Source: Agarophyton chilense (Eukaryota; Rhodophyta; Florideophyceae; Gracilariales; Gracilariaceae). Taken from it: a DNA stretch of 64,000 nucleotides. Under the pieces are notes generated by a model. It was not told the origin of the DNA. It ran no database searches and was given only the letters and a program-made list of their open reading frames with translations. Positions 31,901 to 41,534 of this stretch are shown piece after piece. Position 1 is the stretch's first letter. Each line of letters starts with the position of its first letter. The DNA is taken from positions 2,418,001 through 2,482,000 of the forward strand of contig JARGXX010000068.1 of NCBI GenBank assembly GCA_030374765.1, given 5' to 3'. Made by a program: the position numbers and the translations under genes.

Positions 31901-34702
31901 CCCGCCATGGCGGTGGATTGCTACGCAACGGTGCGGTTTTGTACCGAATGTGCTAAGAATCGGGTGAAACTTCGCAAGTACTCAACGAGGTTGAAACTAT
32001 TCCCGGCACGGGCTCCTCTCGAGTTTGTCGCCATTGACATCCTCGGTAAGCTCCTCACCACACGACGTAGACATAAGTTTTTACTCGTTATCACGGATCG
32101 TTTCTCCAAACTGGTTCGGACCGTACCTCTACGGAAGATATCCGCTTTCACGGTTGCACAAGCATTTGTAACCCATTGGGTATTCGTCTACGGCCCGCCG
32201 GGTAATCATCTATCCGATAACGGAAAAAAGTTCGCATCGCGATTCTTCGAGGACGTGTGCAGGATTCTTGACATCAAGAACCTGTTCACAACGACCTATC
32301 ACCCCCAGTGTAATGGGCAAGTGGAGCGGTTTAACCGAACGCTATTAGTGTCTCTCCGTTCTTACGGGGCCGACCACCCAAAGACATGGGATTTATATAC
32401 CGACGCCTTGACGTTCGCGTACAATACGCAGGTACAACGTACTACGGGCTTGACTCCATTCGAACTGGTCTTGTCCCGCCCTCCGCCCGCTGTCGCGTTA
32501 GAACCCCACCCCACGCTGGATGCGTTCCCTTCCGTGAAGGATTATCGCCACAGGTGGAAAGAGTGGCTTACGAAGCTGATCCCGGTCGCCCGAAGCTCAA
32601 TGGCTCGTGCCCAAGCCGCTTACAAGCGTGATTTCGACTCTCGCGTACGCGGTAAGGCCCCGCCAATCAAAGCCGGTGACTTCGTCTTCGTCCGTAAGGA
32701 GTACTGGAACCCTGAAAAGGAAAAGAAGCACAAGCTTTCTTCCGTCGCGGACGGTCCTTCCAAGGTCATCTCGGTGAAAGACGACACCATCGTGGTGGAA
32801 ATTGTCGACGCTCATGAGCGGATCTCCCGCGACCGCGTTGTACTCGCCCCTCCACCGACGTTGGAAGTAACCGAAATGGGTCAACAATCCCTCTCTGAGG
32901 ATGATGGTGCTCGGCACACAACAGTGGCTCAGCCCACTGCCGTGGTTTCCAGACCTTCTGCGTTACCACACCCTACCCGGGGACTCTCTGACTTGCCGAT
33001 CTTATCGGACCAAGGCCAGAATGGCCTCTCTTCTCTCACGCCACGGCGCGGTGTCTACCCCCGCCCGTTGGGCGTTTCAACCACTCCCCATGCCGCTCCG
33101 TCTCAGGAGGGGGAGGAGGCTCATAACTCTCGTCGAGAGACGGAAACCGCTTCGTCGCGTCATGACAACCGTGGTGCACGGACTCCTGGACACACCAGCA
33201 AGAACAACGGTGATCCGGACGTCCCGTCTACCGACGTGCCATCTCCGCATTTGCGCGCTACAGCCGTTGCTGAACCCTCTATGGGAAGCGCCACCGCATC
33301 TGCGTATGATCGCACTCCCCACGGGGACTCTACTCGACAGGACGAACCACGTAGTGGAAACCCTCTCGCCGAAGCGAAACCGAAATCGTCGCAGGATGCT
33401 GTTCGCCCTCGCGATTCTGGACCGGCTATGCCGTCGAGCGTTGACCCGCAGCCCGTGGGTCACGGTTCGTCGACACCAGCTACGCTGGAAAACTTAGAGC
33501 ACGCCCTCGCAAGCCCCTCTAGGCCGAATCGATCGGAAGTGGTCCCTCGTACTGTACGGCAGAACACACCGGCTAAGCCGGGCAAGCACACCGTAGCAGA
33601 CGGGAGATTCACACCCAGCACGCTTGATGCTGGTTCAGAACCCGTGCGCAGTGGCGGACGCACTCCGAGTGTCTCCGGTGACCCCGACAGCGTTGTCGAA
33701 GGCGCACCGGTCACCCCGGAGAATGTGCCCGTCAAGGACGGAAGCACCTCGTCGCCGAGTGAAGTTGAACCCTCGAAAGGGATAGTTGAGGACGAACTCG
33801 CTCCCCGCAGGGGTTCCTCGCCGCGCACTTCGCCGCCCGTTGGTGAGGAAGGCACGGTTGACCCGGAGTTGCACGCCCGTCGCGGTACTTTGTCGCCCAA
33901 GCGAGCAGACACACCGGCAGCGCCGTTGCACACGCCCTCACGTGAGGAGGCGGAACGCAGCACGGCGCGGAGTACTCCCAGCCATCAGCCGGACGTGTCA
34001 CGTGACCAGACGACACCCGGCTCGGGAGATACGCCAATCAACGCCCAAGGCGGCTCACCCGGCAAGGCACGACGCCCCGTGATGAAACCGCCTCCCGCGT
34101 CAAGTCCAGCACCGTCGCGACGGACTTCACCCCGACGACTCGCGGAACGCGACCGCGAAACCCAGCCTTGGGATGAGTCCGCGTTCCCTCGAAGGGTGGC
34201 CTCTGCACGAGAACTCTCGGAAAGCATTCCGACCCAAAAACTGGGAGAATTGCCCCACGGGAAGGCCTCCGGCCGAAGCCGTCGAACTGACGCTCTTCGT
34301 CATGACGCCTTGGCGGAAGCAACCCGCCAGGCGGCCAAGGCAACCCGGAACCCGGTTCGTTCCCCTACCCAGGGCATGGAAGGGCAACGCCAACCCATGG
34401 ACCTCTCGGGGGAAGGGCACAGTAGCCCACACGCACCTGCGGACGTACACCGGTTTGGTCCGGTGACGCGTACACCGCAAAGGCGGGAAGTCTACGAGAA
34501 GGAGTTCGTGGTCGACCACATAGTGGAGCACTCATACCATCCGGATGGTTGTATTCAATACCTCGTCCGTTGGTACGGTTTAGGGCCCGAATGGGACTCT
34601 GATGAGCCGATGGAACATCTCCCACGTTCGAAGGTGGTGTCATATCACCGCAGAACGCGGACGGGAATCCCGGCATCGGTTGTTAAAGCCCAGGTGGGAT
34701 AA
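28995..34702 (+). pseudogene. pol: pol of gypsy1 (PR-RT-RH-INT-chromodomain), broken
   Basis: Domains in order: an aspartic protease with VLDTGAGPNFIVES near 29230 and IILGCDFCDRF; reverse transcriptase from about 30200, with KMPFGL-type FKRMPFGLTKAPATFQ and the YLDDIIVFS site near 30650; RNase H with YTDHSSLQWL near 31300; an integrase zinc finger (HLSHFAKLGGHAGGRKLY, FCTECAKN) near 31830 and a DDE core (FVAIDILG, LSDNGKKF) to about 32500; the GPY-type C-terminal part; then about 500 residues rich in Pro, Ser, Thr and Arg; and a chromodomain (VDHIVEHSYHPDGCIQYLVRW, EWDSDEPMEHLP) near 34500. The chromodomain defines a chromovirus; it guides integration to chromatin marks. About three breaks. 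Confidence 0.92.
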
Positions 34703-34881
34703 CACCCACCTCTGTGGAAGAGAAAAGAGAAGTAGGTTTGATTGAGAACAGGCTAGTGAAGTAAGGTTTTGGGTTACACAAGTCACTTGGTTTTTATTCG
34801 AAGCTATCGATGGAATACCGAGCACTCGGGATACTACTCTAAGTCACAAGGGAAAACTCCCCATCCGGATCGCGTGCCCCG

Positions 34882-36818
34882 TCACGGGTTCGGCTCACCG
34901 CCCCCGGGTTGGTTACCTCCCTGGAGGCGGGTGATCAAGGCCTCGCTCATCGCGGCAACATCGCCACTCGCTGCGTTGGTCCCCAGCCCCACCTGTCGCA
35001 GGAACTGGGAGATCTCGGCCGCTTGACCCGCCGGAGCGGAGCTCGCATCGCCTGGGGCGGACGCCCCACCACTTGGGAGATTCACCGGTGGAACCGGAGG
35101 TGGTCCAGCTACCGCGTACTCCGACCCAGCCCCCGCGGGGTTATCCAAATCCACGTAAGGCGTGGCTGGCGTCCCCGCGTTATAGGGACCTTCCGCTTCG
35201 GATCCTCGACCTCCGCCTCGGCGTACGCTTCCCCGTCGTTGGGTTCGTTGTCCACCATTGGATCGTCGCCGTCGTAGACGTGGTAATATTCATCCGCGTC
35301 CACGAAACCAATCGGATGCCTCTCGGGGATATGGCGTGGTGCAAACAGGAGTTCGTTCGCTTCCTCCGCGGAGATTTCGTGCCCTTCCCAAGGGCCAAAT
35401 TATACGAAATCACCTCCCAAGGGAGTACGCCTTCCTGGTGACAGGTCCTGACCCCGGCTACCCACGGTGCGCCCGCTTTGTTCAATCGGAACGGTGGTCC
35501 AGTCCAACTGGTCGATGTAATCGAGAAGACCCGCCACTTTTTCGGCGTTGGTTACTCCACGAAGTGGAATGCTCAGGTCCAGGCTGCGAATCGCGGACCT
35601 CAACCGGAACGGGAGGAACCACAGTCTGTACTGGTCATACACCTCCCAGAGGATGAACACCGCCGCGCAGACTGCCCATTCGGTAATCACCACAGACCAC
35701 AGTCCGGACTTGGGATCCTCGATGAGGTACGAACCGTAATACGTGATGACTGGTGGCAGCTCGATGTAACAGCCCCGGCAGGCCTCGAGGTTCGACCACC
35801 ACGGTGGAATGAGGACATAGCGACCCCGTCGGTCAGCCACGCGAAGGCGTTCGATCTCCACGTTCTGATACGGGACCAAATACCCGAATCGGGATCGTGC
35901 TCGACGCTCGAAGCGGATCAGGGCGAGGAAGTTGGCCCGCGCAAGTCGACGCATGTAGCGGAATTCTGCCCGGATAATCGGTCGCGTCCAGCAAATGGCC
36001 TCTTGCCGTGCTATCGGAATGCCCCTCCACGAGAGTGTTTCCAAACCCGCCAGGCGGTCGACGTAACCAATCTCACCTTGAGTGCGGTAAAGCCGAATGT
36101 CGGTGCCGAGACCATCGGGGATGGGATATTCGAAAGGAGCCCGGCGAAGCCGTTGATGGCCAAGAAGGACGAAGGCCGCATGAGCGGAGGCCGAGGTTTC
36201 ACTACCCCGGCGCGCCACAGCGTGGACCGGAACCGCTACGCGGCGTCGCCAATCCAACGAAGTTGTCGCCACGGCCGGAATATCGCCCGGAAGCATCCCG
36301 TTTCCATCGGTGTACATCGCTATGAGCGCTTCGTTTAACACCGCAATTGGGTGGAACCACGGCGCAAGCCGGAGAACGGACGCATGATGCCCAGGATGGC
36401 GCCCGACAAGCATGTCGTATGGCGGCCACCCTCTCGGGGGGGACATTCCGTACGGAGCAGCAGCCGCGTTCGCGATAGGAATCTGCGGCGCAGCCGATGA
36501 CGCGCTTTGCAGAAGCGGACCGGATCGGAAGCCGGACAAGTACCCCGCAGGGAGACGGTTGAGTTGATTGTTTTGGTTGCTCATCGGTGAGCGAAGAGGC
36601 CGGATGACCGGAAGAGGAGACCGGCGAAGCGAAAGACGATGCCGAGGAATCGGAGGACTGGCACGCAAGGATGCGGATCCGGTTGAGATGGAACGTTGAG
36701 AACGGTTGTTGCCAGGAGACTGGAGTTTTGCCGCACTGCGTTTGTTGGCATCGGATAAAGTGGATCCCAGCGAGCTGGTTGCACTCTTATGCATTCGTCT
36801 CGGCGCGTCGCCCACCAT
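34882..36818 (-). pseudogene. Antisense ORF (aORF) of gypsy1, unknown protein, nearly open
   Basis: Starts at ATG 36818, 41 bp from the 3' LTR, and reads back toward pol. The N-terminal ~170 residues are low-complexity (Ser/Arg/Pro/Asn, Ala). Then comes a conserved globular part: LRLAPWFHPIAVLNEALIA, GDIPAVATTSLDWRRRVAV, LETLSWRGIPIARQEAICW, VPYQNVEIERL, NLEACRGCYIELPP and DQYRLWFLPFRLRSAIRSLD. An acidic stretch with DGDDPMVDNEP follows, and a C-terminal helix (EISQFLRQVGLG). It contains aromatic and Arg-rich segments but no known catalytic motif or env-like signal and transmembrane layout. The same protein occurs in gypsy2 (62871 onward) and at 39.9-41.4 kb. Antisense genes of this position are known in plant gypsy elements, but I see no resemblance. 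About one break. Confidence 0.8.
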
Positions 36819-36841
36819 CGCGGATGTCTTACTCGCGCCTC

Positions 36842-36858
36842 AGGAGGGGGATATGAAG
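36842..36858 (+). promoter_or_regulatory. Polypurine tract of gypsy1
   Basis: AGGAGGGGGATATGAAG lies directly before the 3' LTR, the place where plus-strand priming starts. The AGGAGGGGGA core also occurs inside pol at 29931 and 33105. Confidence 0.8.
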
Positions 36859-37647
36859 TGCAACCCTCGTGAGGGCCGTTTTCCAGGACTTGGTTGTTTT
36901 TCCGCCTCGGGCGATACTTTTGAGATCTATGAGTAATACCGCTACTAGCGGGCTGGCGTAGCCAGGTGTATACGCGTTGTGCGCGAAGTGCACCGGCGGT
37001 CATGCACCGTGGCCCCGATTCGGGTGTGACTTACCCACGTGTACCACGGGTGGCCCAGGACAGGTTGGCACAGCATAGCTGGATATTTCTCTATTTATTT
37101 AGCTTTATTACACTAGGTTAGGGAGCTCTTTACAGTATTCTACACTATATAGTGCCAGGGCGATCTCGCCCTGACACTCAGTAAACCTCCCCAACCAGGG
37201 TTCTTGGCTCTAAGTCTTTTTCCGCTTTCGCGAGTCTTCCACACTCTACGGAGGTGAAGCCGCGTTACTAACGGTATACTTATCCACTCTGCGTCAACAG
37301 GAGACTCACCGCTGTTAGCGTGTATATCTTTCATACCACTGCCGTATTCTCGCCCCAGTATTGGGTTTGCTACATATTTCTTTTGGCTCTCGTGGCCCAT
37401 GCCCCCGATCGCCCCCACTGGGTGGTCCCCCCTTTATCGCTTTCCCACTCCTGTGAAATACAGCTCATACCTGGTCTGCTCCCTTCTAGCATCCCGCACT
37501 CTCCCCGCTTGGCGTGCCGGTGAACCTCGGCCTTACACCCCGACTTAGTCGTGTTCACTCCGGAGAGGCTCCATCGCCGTGCTACCCTCCTTGGAGGAAG
37601 ACTCGGACATCTTCGTGTGTTTCCGCCGCCCTTGGCGTTGCACTACA
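36859..37647 (+). repeat. 3' LTR of gypsy1
   Basis: 789 bp, nearly identical to 26064-26852, with about 12 single-base differences seen by eye. Confidence 0.93.
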
Positions 37648-39859
37648 GTATCCGGCGAGCTGGTTCGGTGGCGATTCACATAAGTTCTCTCAAAGAACGC
37701 GAGGTTGCTCGGAGGTAATCAACCGGCGAGTTCAGGGTCCCACAAAACGAAATCTCCAGCACCGGCTGGTCGACGAGGAGAATAGCCGGGGTCTCTTGCA
37801 CTGGTTCCGAGAGCGAATTGCCCAATTGGAACTCAAGACCAATGGGTGCTGTCGATCAAATCCACAAGATGAATGAAGTTGACATGGTTCGAACAAGATA
37901 CCGGGACAACCGAAAGATCGTTTCTTTTCATAGCTTCTCGCTGTGAGCGACATGTGCCAACTCTAAAGGTATCATAAGCATCTAGTGAGAAGAAGACAGC
38001 CATCTTAGCGATAAATCCGATATAAACTACCGTTCAGTATCCCGGGAACGGGTTATTAATAAACACGAATCTAATAAAGGAGATCTCCAGGGGGACCTCC
38101 ACAGGGCAGCTACAAGGAATCTCGATCGCCGCTCAATGTTCCGGTGTACAACTGTCGGGAACAAAGCGTTCGTTTCACCGGATGCTGTTGATCTCGATCA
38201 TTTGTTACGGCATCAAATAGCCCAATCGTAATCGATTACGGCGATCCCAACGGGGGTGATCCCACTTGAGTATATCGCCGCCTTTAAAGAGAAACCCGAA
38301 CTTCGCACAGAGAGCAGGTTGTTGGAGGCAGAGAGCTATTTCACGCACACCACACACACCGCGCCAACCGCTGGCATCGACTTTTACGAATGTCTCGATG
38401 TACGAGTAACGTTTACGGTTGGTTCGGGCTTTCCAGGTATCTAGTTCGAAATCCTGCGGGAGGGTAACCGTACAAATGAATCGGTAAAGGCGCTGATGTA
38501 TCAGCTTTATGAAGTTCTTGCGAGCGCCGGACAGTGTTTCCGTTCACTGTCGGGCAATCGCGCTGTCCCCCCAAAAATATGGCTCGCCCAATCGTCGCTA
38601 TATATCACCTGTGACGAACTGTCGTCGGGGAAGGACCCACTGTGCACAAAATGTTTCATTAAAGCATAGTAGCAGATGGAAACTGGATCAAACGAAGGGG
38701 CTTGTGCAAACAGCTTAACGTTATCGAGAGATTCTTGTCAATAGAAATTGGTAGGATGCGGGTAGATCTACTTAGCACAACGAGACAGTGCTCGAACTGT
38801 ATAGACTGAGTAGAGCAGCTGCCTGCGTCACAAAGCCGGTAGCGTTGGAAAGAGGCCCAGAAGGGACATCTTTAGAGAAGGATTGGAACGGATTGCACCC
38901 GGCGTTCGGAATCATCGCGAAAGATCTACGAGCTAAAGAGCTGTAAGAAACATAATGCTGTGGGGAAAAAGAAGAGTGGGTTTCGTGACGAGTAGTTTGT
39001 ATTGACGATAAATAGCCTGAGAGCCGGTCCAACATCCTATCAATACTTCTTTCATTTCCCATGGTTCGCATTTAACGAGGGCGGTGTGAACTATTTTACT
39101 ATGTCCAATGAACCGATGGGTTGCTTTATCCTGAAGGCGCAGTTGGAGCTCATAAGTGAGTGGCATAGTCAATATTATGATATGACGTGGCGTCCTTCAT
39201 TAGATGCCTAGAGACAGGATGTATTGGTGGGACACGTGGGGGCACGGGTCGAGTGGCTGGCCACGGCGCAGGTGCATTTGCGACCCTTCCTAGGGGAGTT
39301 CCATACTGGAAACGGTACATGTCGTGGCGATCCAACTCTCTGGTTCTACCACCCTTGACAGCTAGAAGTGCATTAGAGTTCATACCCTATACAGTGGTCT
39401 GGCTAGGTGGTTGACCAACGCGTATTTTTTACATATTACTTGGGCGCTCACCATGATACAAATTATATAAGGTACCAGAGGTGAGCGCCGATTACAACTA
39501 AAGGAGACATCTTAGGCTTCATGACTCTTCTGTTCCTCGCTAAGGATCCTTTAATTTGAGATCCGGACGAGACATAATATAAAGTCAGCCCACAACTACT
39601 TCTCGAGCCGTCTAGTGTAATAGGTTCCATCCACGTTCTACAGTTGCACGGTTCACTCTCGTTTGCGAGTAGTGGCCATACAACCCATTTCCAGACTGAT
39701 GGATTGGTGCTGTAGTTATACTACGGCTTTTCCCTTCGCCAAGAGCACTTCTTTGGCAGTCCGAGCACTGTCGAAAGTGTCTGTCTCTTCTACAAGAACG
39801 GATACTACAGTTTGAAGAAAATCATGAATCCCTCCCCGAAGTGGCCATTTTAAGACAAC
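37648..39859. other. Degraded sequence right of gypsy1, no gene recognised
   Basis: About 2.2 kb with only short frames. By position it could be the outer end (3' LTR side) of the third gypsy relative whose antisense ORF follows, but I cannot show LTR features. A 10-bp inverted repeat (GGCGCTCACC at 39443-39452, GGTGAGCGCC at 39480-39489) surrounds a 27-base AT-rich loop. Confidence 0.4.
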
Positions 39860-41400
39860 TTCATTGGCTTGAAATTGTCGACCGGTTCGCAATCTTTTTG
39901 GCTTGCGTCGTGGCTCCATCCGATTTTGTTATTCGGCGATGCGCAGATAACGGATTTTACTGATGGAGAGCGTTCGCTTCCGGGTGGTATTTCGTCCACG
40001 GCTATAACTTCATGGGAATTGCGGCGCCGCGTGGCGATAGCGACGTATCACGTTGTTCGTTGCCTTGGATAGTCGCCTGCTTCTGCTAATGCGGCTTTCG
40101 TCTTTTTTGGGGCATTCACGGCCTCAATGGGCTCTTTTTGAGTTTCTCATCCCAGATGATCTCGTATCTAGCATCAGCTTGTACCCTACCCAAGGCCCAG
40201 TATACTATTTAGACCGCGCCCAGAGGTTTGGAAGCAGTAAATTTTTAGAGTAATCCAAAATGCGCGCCAGGAGGCGATGAGTTGGACCGGAATCTTGAAT
40301 TGGCAAGAATTCTGGTAAGTGTGGCGTTTTGCACGAGGCGATTTGTTTAGGGGGATCTGTATAGACTGTAAATTACAATGCCGATTCAGGTATATGGTCC
40401 CGTACCAGAATGTGAATATGGAACGCATCCAAATTGTGAACCGACGAGAACGGTACGTTTCTATCCCACTATTTTGGTTCCACCTTGAGGAATGTTTGAG
40501 CTCTTATATCAAACTTCCTCTATTGCTCACATATGACGGTTCTTTCTTCCTCGAAGATCCCAGTTTGGGTTTTGGTCTGTGGTCAGAACCGAATGGGCTA
40601 TCCGCTGTGCGGATTTTTATCATAGTTGAGGCTTACGTCCAGTTTCGACTGTGGTTCCTCCCGTGGCCAGTTTATGACGAGTCCGAGTGTTAGATCTGAC
40701 ATCAGATTGGGTGCTGTAACCGACACAAAGAAGTTTGCGGGACATCCCAAATTTACCGACCAGGTCAACTTGGCTGCAGTGCCATTTATTCAAAGCGGTA
40801 CGGCTACCTGAAACCGGACACATGCATTATCAACAAGACGGCGAACCCCCTTGGAGGTAGAATTTGTGTACTTCAATCATTGGGAAAGGAACGAAATCTC
40901 TGCAAAGCAGGCGGGGTTTTTCCGGCTTCCGCTGAGGTATATCCCCGAAGGGCGTCCGACCAGTTTTGTCGACGCGGATGTGTATTACCACGACGACGAC
41001 AATGAAGATCCAACTGCTGATAAAAACCAGATAAGTGGATGCACGACGCCAAAGAGTCAGTTATTCAACTGTAGAAGCGCCAAATACTTCAATGACTCCT
41101 TAAATTTCATTCGTAAATATGCATACCGGGCAGGTGTGGAGTTTTTGCCTTCACTATAGCTAGCAGTATTGTTTCTGTCCCACCAGTAGTAACTCCAATG
41201 TTGGGACTGACCGCTGCCGGGCGGCGTCCCTGCGACTTCTAGTCCGGCCGCTGTGATCTCTCAGTTTTTGCCCGGGGTAAGACTGGGCAGTCAAGTTGCT
41301 GACGTTGATGGCGCTGTTATGCGAGTAGCGTTCTTAAATCGATTACAAGGCGGAATCCGCCCGAGGGGGGACAGCAACCACCCGTGGCTGGAATTAACTA
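39860..41400 (+). pseudogene. Third copy of the gypsy antisense ORF, heavily broken
   Basis: Plus-strand segments match the aORF of gypsy1 and gypsy2 in order. WLASWLHPILL with LPGGISSTAITSWELRRRV matches the region after the low-complexity N-terminus. FEFLIPDDLVSSISLYPTQG and VPYQNVNMERIQIVNRRERY follow, then LEECLSSYIKLPLLLTYDGS, VQFRLWFLPW and YYHDDDNEDPTADKN, and a C-terminal helix with VISQFLPGVRLGS near 41260. It therefore belongs to a gypsy relative lying on the minus strand. Its pol is not found to the right, where Copia sequence begins. Many breaks; clearly the oldest of the three copies. Confidence 0.75.
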
Positions 41401-41534
41401 CCTATAACAGGCGTTGTCTGAGCTTGTGACTTAGTCACACTGACCCGACGGATCAGAAAATAGTCGATCTTGGTGCTTACCATTGTGACTTTTTTGTTGA
41501 TTGTGCGTGCGAAGAGGCATGGATCGTGTTAAGA

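Larger units (their letters stand above)
26064..37647 (+). mobile_element. Ty3/Gypsy chromovirus, full length but broken (gypsy1)
   Basis: 11.58 kb bounded by two 789-bp LTRs starting TGCAACC and ending CTACA. Order: 5' LTR, primer site, gag, pol (protease, RT, RNase H, integrase, long P/S/T/R-rich insert, chromodomain), an antisense ORF, polypurine tract, 3' LTR. By eye the LTRs differ at about 12 sites (about 1.5%), so the insertion is fairly recent. Pol carries about three breaks and the antisense ORF about one. The 5-bp flanks (ttaag and gtatc) do not match, so one end may be recombinant. It inserted into an older coding remnant. Confidence 0.93.

Noticed and set aside
33460-33963. Several long minus-strand frames opposite the P/S/T-rich insert of gypsy1 pol
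   Set aside because: GC-rich low-complexity coding DNA opens frames on the other strand by chance. Unlike the aORF they are not conserved with gypsy2.
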